Part shown: piece by piece, positions 15,345 through 23,616 of the stretch
Position numbering within the stretch: the first letter of the stretch is position 1
Layout: each line of letters starts with the position of its first letter
Position numbers and translations under genes: made by a program
The notes under the pieces: model-generated
Databases searched by the model: none
Seen by the model: the letters and a program-made list of their open reading frames with translations, nothing else
What the model was told of the DNA's origin: nothing
Source of the DNA: Nodosilinea sp. FACHB-131
Lineage (GTDB): Bacteria > Cyanobacteriota > Cyanobacteriia > Phormidesmidales > Phormidesmidaceae
Assembly (NCBI RefSeq): GCF_014695395.1
Contig: NZ_JACJOF010000026.1
Coordinates: 1 to 64,000, forward strand
Direction of reading: 5' to 3'
Length of the DNA stretch: 64,000 bases

Positions 15345-16061
15345 ATGTCTAACGTTGGGAGTTTTACCCCCCCTGAAAATCATTTGCTTGCGGTTTTGCC
15401 AGCAGAAGTATATGAACGGCTCGCCCCCCATTTAGAACTGGTCTCACTGACAAACTATCAGTCAATTTACGACTTTGATGAACCTATTTCCTCCGTTTAC
15501 TTTCCGCACGACTCATTGATTTCCTTAGTTACTTCAATGGAAGATGGCTCTACCATTGAGGTTAGCTTAGTAGGGCGGCAAGGAATGGCAGGTATTTTGG
15601 CCATTTTGGGCGGTAAGACCAAGTCCCATCGAGCCTACGTGCAGATTCCAGGCCAGGCTATGCGCACGAGTGCCGCAACTTTAAAGGCTGAGTTCGATCG
15701 CGGTGGACCGCTACAAACCACTCTGCTGCGCTATTGTCAAGCTCTTTTTAGCCAAGCGGCTCAGTCTATTGCTTGTAACCGATTTCACTCAACTGAGCAG
15801 CGACTGGCTCGCTGGCTCTTGCTGGTGCGCGACTGTGTGCAAAGTGATACATTCTTGTTGACTCAAGAGTTTATTGGGGAAATGTTGGGTGTTCCCCGTT
15901 CGAGTGTCACGGTAGCCGCCGGCAACCTAAGTCAACCTGGTATAATTCGCTACACCCGCGGTCAGGTCACGATTTTGGATGGTAAAGCTTTAGAAAACTG
16001 TTCCTGTGAATGCTATGGGGCCATTCGAAGCGAGTTTACTCAGCTGCTGGGTCCCCTGTAG
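15345..16061 (+). CDS. Crp/Fnr-family transcriptional regulator
   Basis: A 238-residue regulator with an N-terminal cyclic-nucleotide-binding-like barrel (about 20-130; VYFPHDSLISLVTSMEDGST, VGRQGMAGILAILGG). A C-terminal winged helix-turn-helix at about 165-220 contains LTQEFIGEMLGVPRSSVTVA. The barrel lacks an obvious cAMP-binding RxS signature, so the effector is unclear. A cysteine-rich tail (CSCEC near 224) is unusual and might bind metal or sense redox. ATG 15345 has AGGAGAG upstream and is preferred over a start at 15297. The nearby downstream REC protein suggests a signalling pair. Confidence 0.85.
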   Translation: MSNVGSFTPPENHLLAVLPAEVYERLAPHLELVSLTNYQSIYDFDEPISSVYFPHDSLISLVTSMEDGSTIEVSLVGRQGMAGILAILGGKTKSHRAYVQIPGQAMRTSAATLKAEFDRGGPLQTTLLRYCQALFSQAAQSIACNRFHSTEQRLARWLLLVRDCVQSDTFLLTQEFIGEMLGVPRSSVTVAAGNLSQPGIIRYTRGQVTILDGKALENCSCECYGAIRSEFTQLLGPL

Positions 16062-16176
16062 GTAGAAAATTCCGCCCTATGTTTAAAATTCGACCGACTT
16101 GACCGTTTAGGTTGGCTTAGGATGGCTTTGGCTTAGAAAAGCTGGCTGGCTCGTCTAAGTTAGAGTCTCATCGTGG

Positions 16177-16764
16177 GTGACTATGCAGTCAGAACATCGT
16201 CAATGCGGATACGACGACGTAATGAACTGTGCTGACTGGCTAACTCAAGATTATTTGCTGTATTTAGACAGCCCTCAAGCACTGCAAACGGATTTAGACT
16301 CAGCCAGTTTGCTAGTAGAAGACTGTCAAAGTAACTACATTAATTTCGATAGTAATCTACCCTCACTAAAGGGCTTGCGGGTTTTGTTAGTTGATGGAGA
16401 TGTTGATACTCTAGACATCTTTAGCTTTGTGCTGGAAAAAGAAGAAGCAGAGGTCTTCGGAACTACTTCGACCACCGAAGCAATTGATAAAGCAACTACT
16501 TGGTACCCAAATATTTTAATCTGTGATATCAGCCTTCCAGGTCAAGATGGCTATGCCCTGGTTCACGAACTAAGAGGTTTGCAGACCAATCCAGACAAAT
16601 TTCTGTCTGCCATCGCGGTGACAACGCTGCTTAAACAACAGGACTGTCTAAAACTTTTACCACAGAATTTTCAATCGGAAAGTTTTCAGAAGTATCTTCC
16701 CAAGCCAACTGATGTTTATGAACTCGTTGCTGCTGTTGCAGAGTTAGCAAGACTGCAAATCTAG
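16177..16764 (+). CDS. Single-domain response regulator (REC)
   Basis: A 195-residue protein with a 60-residue N-terminal extension of no recognised fold and one receiver domain. The acidic pocket is seen in LRVLLVDGDVDTLD, the phospho-acceptor aspartate in NILICDISLPGQDGY, and the conserved lysine in KYLPKP near the C-terminus. No output domain is attached. The domain resembles the REC domains at the ends of the hybrid kinases at 6000 and 32343, so it may be a detached receiver. Start is GTG 16177 or ATG 16183. Confidence 0.8.
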   Translation: MTMQSEHRQCGYDDVMNCADWLTQDYLLYLDSPQALQTDLDSASLLVEDCQSNYINFDSNLPSLKGLRVLLVDGDVDTLDIFSFVLEKEEAEVFGTTSTTEAIDKATTWYPNILICDISLPGQDGYALVHELRGLQTNPDKFLSAIAVTTLLKQQDCLKLLPQNFQSESFQKYLPKPTDVYELVAAVAELARLQI

Positions 16765-16963
16765 ACCAATAGAGCTGACTCATTGGTTTAGCTTCCAGAC
16801 TATACATCCACCACATTGACATTAGAGTTGGTCTTAGCGCGCAATGCATACCACTGCTGCTCCCGGCGTAGCTAACCATGCGCACATAGTTCTATGGCGT
16901 CCACTAAATTTTTTCAGGTGAGGGCAGACCACCGCTACGCCTTCTAGAACCTGAGGCTATGAG

Positions 16964-17470
16964 CTATTGGGCAAAGCAAAATTCCCTAGCCAACTCCCAC
17001 GGTCCTTTTTGGTAGCGCCACAGCAACAAGCCTTCTCCCCATCCTGTTATAGATTGCCATTGCGCTTCCAGTTCTTCGTACAGCTGGCGGGCTGTTTTAG
17101 AGTCCACTTTATTTTGAATGGTGATGTGCGGGCGGTAGCCCTGGCGATCTTGAGGGATGAGCCATGCGTCCCAGGTAGTCGCTAGGGTTTTGTGTACTTG
17201 CATCAGCTCAGGAGAATTGACCTTGATGGCAACGCCGTTGCCAAAAAACTGAGGCGAGGGCAAGGAAAAAGAAAAGGGCTCTGACTGAGCGCACAGGGTC
17301 TTCAGGCTGTGGCAAATAGCCGACTCTTGCTCCCCCGGTAAATGATGAAACAGAATAACGTGGGCCGGAACGACATTACGCTCTGGGGGAAAGTGCTGCT
17401 GGCGTAACGTGTTTGCTCGCTCGAAAGTGGCTTGGTCTAACTTCAGCGTCAAAATCAAAGGAGTAGTCAT
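16964..17470 (-). CDS. 2'-5' RNA ligase-type 2H phosphoesterase
   Basis: A 168-residue 2H-superfamily protein. The two HxT/S-like motifs are HVIL (H37) and HITI (H115), spaced as in the family, which act together on 2',3'-cyclic or 2'-5' phosphodiester bonds. The first motif has V-I-L rather than the usual HxT/S, so activity is not certain. The start at 17470 is preferred because the upstream extension to 17560 has low-complexity composition. Substrate unknown. Confidence 0.75.
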   Translation of the reverse strand: MTTPLILTLKLDQATFERANTLRQQHFPPERNVVPAHVILFHHLPGEQESAICHSLKTLCAQSEPFSFSLPSPQFFGNGVAIKVNSPELMQVHKTLATTWDAWLIPQDRQGYRPHITIQNKVDSKTARQLYEELEAQWQSITGWGEGLLLWRYQKGPWELAREFCFAQ

Positions 17471-17681
17471 CAGCAAAGGAATCAGAGGATGTATGGAGGG
17501 GTGAGGAGCAATGCTACTTCCCCTCAGGAATGGTTCGGCACAACATGGCTTCGCCTTCATGCTACCCGCAATGATCCGAAGCTTGGTTGAAGGCGTCAGG
17601 ATAACTGAACAGGCGTTTTGCCTACGCCATGGGTGATCGCTGTCAACTGTTATCTACATCGTTGTGCATGGGTACGCCACG

Positions 17682-17825
17682 TTAGCGATTGGCGATCGCG
17701 ACGGCCCGATTCATATAGGTGTCTATGGCGCGGGCAACCTGTTGTTCGATCGCCGTCTTTCGCCACGGCGTCTTGCCGCCGACGGTATTGCTCACAGCGT
17801 CCTGACCGGCTGTGGCGTGGGCCAT
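17682..17825 (-). pseudogene. Short C-terminal gene remnant
   Basis: A 47-residue minus-strand frame beginning MAHATAGQDAVSNTVGGK and ending IDTYMNRAVAIANR. The residue pattern is clearly protein-like, but no start signal or longer frame is present and a stop lies immediately upstream. It is probably the tail of a lost gene. Other frames in 17618-17864 look random. Confidence 0.35.
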
Positions 17826-17916
17826 TGTCGCTTAATCGGTTGCATCCCCGGTGACATTGCATAAATAGGTCAATGGTTAAGGTGAAACAGCCTTAACCAT
17901 TGACCTGTTACTTACT

Positions 17917-18642
17917 CTACTCAGCGGTTGCTGCGTGCTCTATAAGTTTGGCGACGGCATCTGGATGAGAAACCATCACGACATGGGATGCGCCGCTGAC
18001 GACCACTGTTTCTTTGGAGTTAGCGCGCTCTGCCATGAACGCGAGGGCGGCTGCCGGGATATTTAAGTCGCGATCGCCATAGATGAACCAGGACGGGATG
18101 GACTGCCAGGCCGGTGTACCCGAGGCTTCGTTAAGAGCAGCCTCCGTAATCGGTCGCTGAGTGCTAGCCATTAGCTGTGCCGCTGCGATCGGCACGTCCG
18201 CCGCAAACTGGGCGTGGAACTTGTCTTGCTGAATATAGAGATCGTTACCGCCATCCGGTGTGGCAACCGGTGGTGCCAGTGCTGGCCCAAGGGTGCTGCC
18301 CGGAAAACGTCCTGAGAGTTCGATGGCCGTCTCACCGGCATCTGGGGCAAAAGCCGCAACATAGACGAGTGCCTTTACGTTCTCATTGCCGACCACGTTG
18401 GTGATGACAGCACCGCCATAGGAGTGGCCGACCAACACTGTAGGACCTTCAATGCTTTTGAGAATGCTGGCAACATAGTCTGCATCGCTCTTCACGCTGC
18501 GTAGAGGATTAGCTATGGCAACCGTTGGGTAACCTTTCTCGTTGAGCTGGATCAATACGCCATTCCAGCTAGATGACTCAGCGAATGCACCATGAACAAG
18601 AACGATGGTGGGTTTGATATCTTGCGAGCTTGTGGTGTTCAT
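17917..18642 (-). CDS. Alpha/beta hydrolase (esterase-like)
   Basis: A 241-residue alpha/beta-hydrolase. The oxyanion motif is IVLVHGAFAESSSW (residue 13 on), the nucleophile elbow is GHSYGG near 73, the acid residue is in FIYGDRD near 190, and the catalytic histidine is in GASHVVMVSHP near 220. The form VHGAFAESSSWNGV resembles the EstC/salicylate-esterase-like group. There is no signal peptide, so it is cytosolic. It is followed downstream on the same strand by little else and preceded by the SDR gene, with which it probably shares the AraC-linked cluster. Confidence 0.85.
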   Translation of the reverse strand: MNTTSSQDIKPTIVLVHGAFAESSSWNGVLIQLNEKGYPTVAIANPLRSVKSDADYVASILKSIEGPTVLVGHSYGGAVITNVVGNENVKALVYVAAFAPDAGETAIELSGRFPGSTLGPALAPPVATPDGGNDLYIQQDKFHAQFAADVPIAAAQLMASTQRPITEAALNEASGTPAWQSIPSWFIYGDRDLNIPAAALAFMAERANSKETVVVSGASHVVMVSHPDAVAKLIEHAATAE

Positions 18643-18772
18643 GACAGTTCCTGATGAAGTGATTAGAGTGGTTCCTAAAAGCTGGGCCTCAAGTTCTCGA
18701 TAGGATGAGATGCCGCTACCGAGAACTTGAAAGCATTCATTCGGAGTTCTTCCTTACGCCCGCCTGCGCCTC

Positions 18773-19600
18773 CTACCGGTAATCAGTAGATTCAGCTAGC
18801 GCGCGCCATTGCGCCGTTTCCTGCTCAACGTAAGCGTTTTTCTTAGCAATAGCTTGCAGGGTGTCAGTCCCAAGCGGTAGTCGCAGCGGTGGCGTATCAG
18901 CATTGGCAAGCTGAAGCATCGCTTGGGCCAGCTTGATGGGGTCGCCCGGCTGTTGATAGCTCAGTTGGGAGGCGATCTGACGAACTTTACCCACGGTCTC
19001 CGCGTAATCGGGAATCTCTGCCGTGCGCTGAAGCGAGCTGCCATCGAGAAAACCGGTCCGGAAGTAGCCCGGCTCGACCACAGTGGCATGGATGCCTAAA
19101 GGCGCTAACTCATCATGCAGCGCTTCGGTAATGCCCTCAACCGCGAATTTGGTTGAGGAGTAGACGCCCCACCCCGGAGTGGAGCGATAGCCTCCAATCG
19201 ACGAAAGGTTAATAATATGTCCCGAGCGGCGCTGACGCATGCTGGGTAATACGGCACGGATCACATTCAGCAGCCCGAAGACATTGGTGCGATAGACCCG
19301 CTCAACCTCTTGGGCGCTGGTTTCTTCAATGCCGCCCAGAATGCCGAATCCGGCGTTGTTGACCAACACATCAATCTGCCCAAAGCGCTCGAGCGCTGCT
19401 GCAACCGCCCCTTGCACCTGAGCCTCATCGGTAACATCTAGGCTAAGGGTCAACACATTGGGGTTCGACTCGAATTGCTCTAAGTCAGCCTTCTTGCGAG
19501 ACGTTGCAACCAGTTGGTCGCCTGCGGCCAAAACGGCTTTTGCGATTTCGGCCCCAATTCCACGGGAAGCACCGGTAATGAACCATGTTTTCTGAGTCAT
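18773..19600 (-). CDS. Short-chain dehydrogenase/reductase
   Basis: A 275-residue classical SDR. It has the TGASRGIG cofactor loop at residues 10-17, NNAGFG, the catalytic serine (LSSIGGY) and the YSSTKFAVE YxxxK motif. R35 and K36 after the second strand (TSRKK) favour NADP. An AAAGGAGAT ribosome-binding site precedes the ATG. Its leader is duplicated at 23429-23616, where it sits between a broken SDR copy and the AraC regulator gene. That regulator is therefore a likely controller of this gene too (inference). Confidence 0.9.
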   Translation of the reverse strand: MTQKTWFITGASRGIGAEIAKAVLAAGDQLVATSRKKADLEQFESNPNVLTLSLDVTDEAQVQGAVAAALERFGQIDVLVNNAGFGILGGIEETSAQEVERVYRTNVFGLLNVIRAVLPSMRQRRSGHIINLSSIGGYRSTPGWGVYSSTKFAVEGITEALHDELAPLGIHATVVEPGYFRTGFLDGSSLQRTAEIPDYAETVGKVRQIASQLSYQQPGDPIKLAQAMLQLANADTPPLRLPLGTDTLQAIAKKNAYVEQETAQWRALAESTDYR

Positions 19601-19790
19601 CGGTCTATCTCCTTTATTGCCTTATCCTTGCATTGCCTTTCGGGCATGGGTTCATAGTAGGGTTTGGGCCAAAGGTTCTAAATACACAGACCTTGCAGAT
19701 CATTGCCTAATTTTCTCAAGCAGGAGAACGGTGCTTAGAAGCATCCTCTGTAGCAGGCGCAGCAAGACGATGAGAAAGTTACCTCACGAC
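19601..19790. promoter_or_regulatory. SDR leader, copy 1 of a duplicated regulatory region
   Basis: About 190 bases closely matching 23429-23610, including the shared CTTTATTGCCTTATCCTTGC and CAGATCATTGCCT blocks. In copy 2 the same DNA separates the SDR pseudogene from the AraC gene, so the region should hold divergent promoters and the regulator's operator. The AraC-side TATAAT of copy 2 is changed here (CTGTAGCAG), as expected where no AraC gene follows. The rest of the gap to 19930 shows nothing recognisable. Confidence 0.65.
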
Positions 19791-19930
19791 CTGCCACGCC
19801 GCTAAGTGTTTACGAAGACACCGGATGGCAAGTGAATTTTTAAAGCACGAGACTATGATTTTCGCTGCCGTGCACTTGCCGTCTTCGCATCGTGTTCATT
19901 GCTTCGACTCCACTCAAGGTTGATGGCACA

Positions 19931-20392
19931 CTACTGAGCAGACAGGGGTGTGCCAACGATCCAAGTGTCGTGCTGGCAGGCAAGCTCTGCCCAGCCTTCG
20001 GGTGGCGTTTGACCGATTTGAGGGAAGAATTCATCGATACCACCGGGTACGAAGGTGAAGAGCAACCGAGCCCTTCCGGGTCCAAGATTCACCCAGCCAT
20101 GCACGGTGTTACGGGGCACCACAACCGAGGTTCCGGGTCCAACCTCAAACTCCTCACCCTCGACGTGAAAGCGAAATCTGCCTTCAAGGATTTCAAAGAT
20201 CTCTTCCCGATCTTGGTGATAGTGGAGTGGTGGCCCCACGAACGGTGGAACATTCACTTCGATAATGGTGAACGCTCCGTTGACATCTTTACTGTGGACG
20301 CGGATCGCCATCTGCTCGCCGGGCACTGTGTCGAACCACTCAAGGTTCTCGCTTTGTCCAACAATTGCAACTTTGCTTTGACTGATGTTCAT
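19931..20392 (-). CDS. Cupin-domain protein
   Basis: A 153-residue single cupin. Metal-binding motif 1 is in PPLHYHQDREEIFEILEG (HxH...E) and motif 2 is in VVVPRNTVHGWVNLG. Such single cupins may be enzymes (dioxygenases, isomerases) or binding proteins, and the substrate cannot be told. A GTG at 20404 lies inside the hydrolase gene upstream, but ATG 20392, just after the hydrolase stop, is equally placed for coupling with an AGGA before it. The pair (hydrolase then cupin) is clearly one transcription unit. Confidence 0.8.
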   Translation of the reverse strand: MNISQSKVAIVGQSENLEWFDTVPGEQMAIRVHSKDVNGAFTIIEVNVPPFVGPPLHYHQDREEIFEILEGRFRFHVEGEEFEVGPGTSVVVPRNTVHGWVNLGPGRARLLFTFVPGGIDEFFPQIGQTPPEGWAELACQHDTWIVGTPLSAQ

Positions 20393-20396
20393 AATG

Positions 20397-21122
20397 TTAG
20401 TCACGTCCTGCTGCGATAATCTTTTCTGCTAAGCCACCCGGATTAGAAAACATCACCTCGTGGCTACCAGACATTTGTACGAATCGAAATAGTCCCAATC
20501 GACTAGACATTCTGGGATGCCAGCTCCACTCACCTTGCGGGAGAGCATTATCCTCCGTACAGTAGAGATAACTTTTAGGAATGGACAGCGAGTAAAACTT
20601 CTGCAAGTCCAAATTGTCAATCCACGGTTGATAGGGTTCAGGCGATAGTTGCGCGTAAGTTGATTCAGCCAATTCGAGGTCAGCATCGTTGAGAAATGCT
20701 TCTCGCCAAGTCTCAAACGGGATCATAATCGTGTTATCGCCCGATTCTCTCGCTAGCTGATCGCATAATGCTTGAGAACTTGGTGGAATGTTATCTCTGA
20801 GGCTCTCACCATCATTCAGAACAAAGGCATTGAAGAAGATCAGCCGTCGAATGCGATTGCTAATTGCTTCGGCAACTTTCGCGATAATTGTGCCGCTGAA
20901 ACTATGTCCTAATAGGACAATATCCGTTAAGTCTTTATCAACAATGTAATTGACAATCGACTGTGTGCATTGAGCATGGTTGACGTTCTTATTCACGCCC
21001 TTACCATGTCCCGCGATCGTAGGGGCAAAAGCTTGATGTCCTTTCGCTTCTAGATGTTTGATCACGGGCTTCCAGGCAGAACCATCGTGCCATAAGCCGT
21101 GAATTAAGACAAAAGTTGTCAT
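20397..21122 (-). CDS. Alpha/beta hydrolase (MenH/HNL-like fold)
   Basis: A 241-residue hydrolase with the start FVLIHGLWHDGSAWKPVIKH, nucleophile elbow GHSFSG near 92, and a late histidine in SGSHEVMFSNP. This arrangement is typical of the esterase/hydroxynitrile-lyase group of alpha/beta hydrolases. It is unlike the 17917 hydrolase in sequence beyond the fold. It is first of a two-gene unit with the cupin. Substrate unknown. Confidence 0.85.
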   Translation of the reverse strand: MTTFVLIHGLWHDGSAWKPVIKHLEAKGHQAFAPTIAGHGKGVNKNVNHAQCTQSIVNYIVDKDLTDIVLLGHSFSGTIIAKVAEAISNRIRRLIFFNAFVLNDGESLRDNIPPSSQALCDQLARESGDNTIMIPFETWREAFLNDADLELAESTYAQLSPEPYQPWIDNLDLQKFYSLSIPKSYLYCTEDNALPQGEWSWHPRMSSRLGLFRFVQMSGSHEVMFSNPGGLAEKIIAAGRD

Positions 21123-21551
21123 TGAATGACTCCTTACAACGAGGCATGGAAATTAAGTTTGTGCGTAAGCATTTGCTAGTGTTGCAACATCTTTACTGCG
21201 TAGCTGCTGCAACATATGAACAAATCACCTAGGCTCCTAATTTGACTTTGATCAAAAGTTTTTCTGCACTTTGCAAAGTGAGCAGAACTGGGTGACTATG
21301 GACAGCAATAGATATAGAACCCAGAGACCCTGTACCACCTGCTGCGCGGGCGGCACAGGGTTTAGAATCTGGTTTTTAATTTGGTCTATCTACGGATGGT
21401 CAAGGTTCCAGGAGTTTTGTCAGTCAATCAGGTGAACAGGGTAAAGCGCCTCATCAGTTTCCCGTAAAACCTGTAACCTACCCTGTGATTGATTGGGCCT
21501 CGATACCCGTAGTATGCGGAAGCCCAACCTACAGGGGACACAAAGCAAATG
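21123..21551. other. Intergenic region with a hairpin
   Basis: About 430 bases without a gene. An imperfect inverted repeat at 21327-21361 (arms ACCCTGTACC and GGCACAGGGT) lies 190 bases beyond the stop of the FAD oxidase gene and could end its transcript, although no long U-tract follows on that strand. A second weak repeat, GTTGCAAC/CTGCAAC, lies near 21180-21215. No small frame looks coding. Confidence 0.4.
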
Positions 21552-23045
21552 CTATAAACTCACTGGAGCAGCAAGTGTCGCTGGGGCAACCGTGGGTTTG
21601 ATATTCTGGTTGCGATGAAACAGATTGGTGGGGTCATACTGATTCTTGAGCGCGACGAGTCGCTCGTATGTGGCAGTCGGATAGACCTCACGAATCCGCT
21701 GCTCACCCTCATTCGCCAGGAAGCCCACATAAGCGCCGTTGGCATAGGGTAAGAGTGCCTGAAAGACTCGCTGGGTGCGGGCATCGAGACTGGCAGCATC
21801 AGCAAATAATGGTGCGAAGTGAGTGACCAACACCATGCCTTGTTTATCGCGATGAGCAAAGGCTGTTGCATCGGGCGCAACCCGACTCATCGCACCACCC
21901 AAAACCCGTAGAGTGATCAGCGTTTCAGGAGACAGGACAGATTGAGTGGATTCAACTAATGCGTGGATCATCTCATCTGAAAACGTCTCGAAGAATTGCG
22001 ATCGCGAATGATGCTGAAAGCCAGGGATCTCACCCACCGCTGTGAAGGCAAAAATAGCCGAATAGGGCATGGGGGCAATCAGGTCGGCGATCGGGGTAGC
22101 AAGCTGACGCAGCGGAGCTACAACCCGCTCACCCTCGCTGATATCCCCGGTGTAGCAGACCATAATCGCGACAACTGGGGTGCCCTGCTTATTGGGTGGG
22201 ATGAAGGGGGCAGGCGGTGCCAGCATGACCAGAACTTCAGTGGAAAGTTCGTCTGGTGCTGCCGCTGCTAGACGGGTATACTCTCGCAAGATGCGCTCTG
22301 CCTCGGTTGCCTCATAAAAGACGGCACCGCCCAGAACAGTTCCACCGGGATGCAGGTTTACCTCGAAAGCCGTCGCAATACCAAAGTTTCCACCGCCACC
22401 GCGCAATCCCCAAAACAGTTCGGGATTCTCGTCAGCGCTGGCACGCAGCAGTTGTCCATCTGCCGTAACCAGTTCCACGGCTTGTAGGCGATCGATCGTT
22501 AAACCGTAAGCGCGAACCATCCAACCGATGCCACCGCTGAGCAGCAAGCCACCCACACCCACAGAGGCAACGTCGCCTGCCGTCAATGCTAATCCAAAGG
22601 GCTGGAGCTTTTCGGCGACTTCACCCCAGGTCAGACCGGGTTCCAGACGGGCTGTGTGACGTTCTGGGTCAACCGTCATCGCCTTCATGTGGGAAAGATC
22701 GATCACCAATCCACCAGTATTGGTGCCATGCCCGGCTGCACTATGTCCGCCGCTCCGCACAGAGAGCGTCATTGCGTACTCACGGGCAACATTGACGGCA
22801 GTTTTGACATCTTCTGCATCAGCACAGCGCACGATCGCAGCCGGATAGCCATCAGCGAGACCATTCCAAACTTTTCGTTCTGCTTCATAAGCAGGGTTGC
22901 CAGGAAGGATTAGTTCACCTCGAAGCTTTGAGGCAAGTATTGCGATCGCCTCTTCGTAATCATGCCGATCCTCCTTTGGGGATGTCATTTGAACATAAGT
23001 CTGTTCATTCTGCTCGTATTGAGCAATGCCTTGATCTTGTAACAT
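21552..23045 (-). CDS. Berberine-bridge-type FAD-dependent oxidoreductase
   Basis: A 497-residue PCMH/VAO-fold flavoprotein. The FAD-binding N-terminal domain shows VRSGGHSAAGHGTN, where the histidine normally carries 8-alpha covalent FAD, and GDVASVGVGGLLLSGGIGW. Between 190 and 240 come GLTIDRLQAVELVTADG and GLRGGGGNFGIATAFE. The C-terminal BBE segment is YDPTNLFHRNQNI. Enzymes of this group oxidise sugars, aromatic or alkaloid-like substrates with O2. The second covalent cysteine of bicovalent BBEs is not obvious. There is no signal peptide, so it is probably cytosolic. Confidence 0.88.
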   Translation of the reverse strand: MLQDQGIAQYEQNEQTYVQMTSPKEDRHDYEEAIAILASKLRGELILPGNPAYEAERKVWNGLADGYPAAIVRCADAEDVKTAVNVAREYAMTLSVRSGGHSAAGHGTNTGGLVIDLSHMKAMTVDPERHTARLEPGLTWGEVAEKLQPFGLALTAGDVASVGVGGLLLSGGIGWMVRAYGLTIDRLQAVELVTADGQLLRASADENPELFWGLRGGGGNFGIATAFEVNLHPGGTVLGGAVFYEATEAERILREYTRLAAAAPDELSTEVLVMLAPPAPFIPPNKQGTPVVAIMVCYTGDISEGERVVAPLRQLATPIADLIAPMPYSAIFAFTAVGEIPGFQHHSRSQFFETFSDEMIHALVESTQSVLSPETLITLRVLGGAMSRVAPDATAFAHRDKQGMVLVTHFAPLFADAASLDARTQRVFQALLPYANGAYVGFLANEGEQRIREVYPTATYERLVALKNQYDPTNLFHRNQNIKPTVAPATLAAPVSL

Positions 23046-23156
23046 CAGTTACTTCCTTTCATTGTTTAGAGACAGTAAGAACACTCCTGTTAATCAACAA
23101 TCTGTGTTATGAACAGTGATTGATTCATACCAACACCCCGCCCTCACCACCCTTTG

Positions 23157-23182
23157 TAATGGCGTAGTTAATTACGCCATTA
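23157..23182. promoter_or_regulatory. Perfect 10-bp inverted repeat upstream of the FAD oxidase
   Basis: Arms TAATGGCGTA and TACGCCATTA flank a 6-base centre. It lies about 110 bases upstream of the oxidase start and 60 bases beyond the end of the SDR pseudogene. The symmetry and spacing suit a dimeric repressor operator. There is no U-run after it, so a terminator is less likely. Confidence 0.45.
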
Positions 23183-23239
23183 ATCAAGCTCAATTGTTCC
23201 GTAAAAGACTAGAAGTGCCGAAACAAATCCGCAGTTTCC

Positions 23240-23428
23240 CTACATCCGAGCCTTAACGGCAATATCTACGCTAAGCTTCGGTATATTGAGATTCGACTCA
23301 AAGCGGTGCAAAGTATTCTGTTCGTAGGCAGTCGCCGTTAACCAATTCGCTGCTGCTAAAACGGCGGTTATGATTCCGGCTTCAATTCCACGATAAGCAC
23401 CTGGAATAAGCCCTGCTTTCTGAGCCAT
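23240..23428 (-). pseudogene. Truncated SDR pseudogene
   Basis: A 62-codon frame parallel to the first 62 residues of the SDR at 18773. MAQKAGLIPGAYRGIEAGI aligns with MTQKTWFITGASRGIGAEI, and RFESNLNIPKLSVDI with QFESNPNVLTLSLDV. The cofactor motif TGASRGIG is degraded to PGAYRGIE and everything after the first beta-alpha units is gone, so it cannot be functional. It sits in the expected ancestral place, divergent from the AraC gene. Confidence 0.8.
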
Positions 23429-23616
23429 CGGTCGCTCTCCTTTATTGCCTTATCCTTGCATTGCCTTTCGGGCATGGATTCATAGTAAGCTTTGGTGAAA
23501 AGGCTCTGAGTACATAAATCTCGCAGATCATTGCCTGATTTTCTCAAGCAAGGGAATAGTGCTTAAAATAACCCTATATAATAGGTGCAGCGAAGCGATG
23601 AGAGAGATTTAATAAT
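23429..23616. promoter_or_regulatory. AraC/SDR divergent leader, copy 2 of the duplicated region
   Basis: Matches 19601-19790 over about 180 bases. A good TATAAT (23577-23582) faces the AraC start at 23617. The opposite strand has the same ribosome-binding region as the functional SDR, so it once drove the now broken SDR gene. The bases shared by both copies are the best candidates for the AraC operator. Confidence 0.6.

Noticed and set aside
17618-17864. Plus-strand frames of 66-78 codons
   Set aside because: They overlap a minus-strand frame of better protein character and lack start signals or recognisable motifs.
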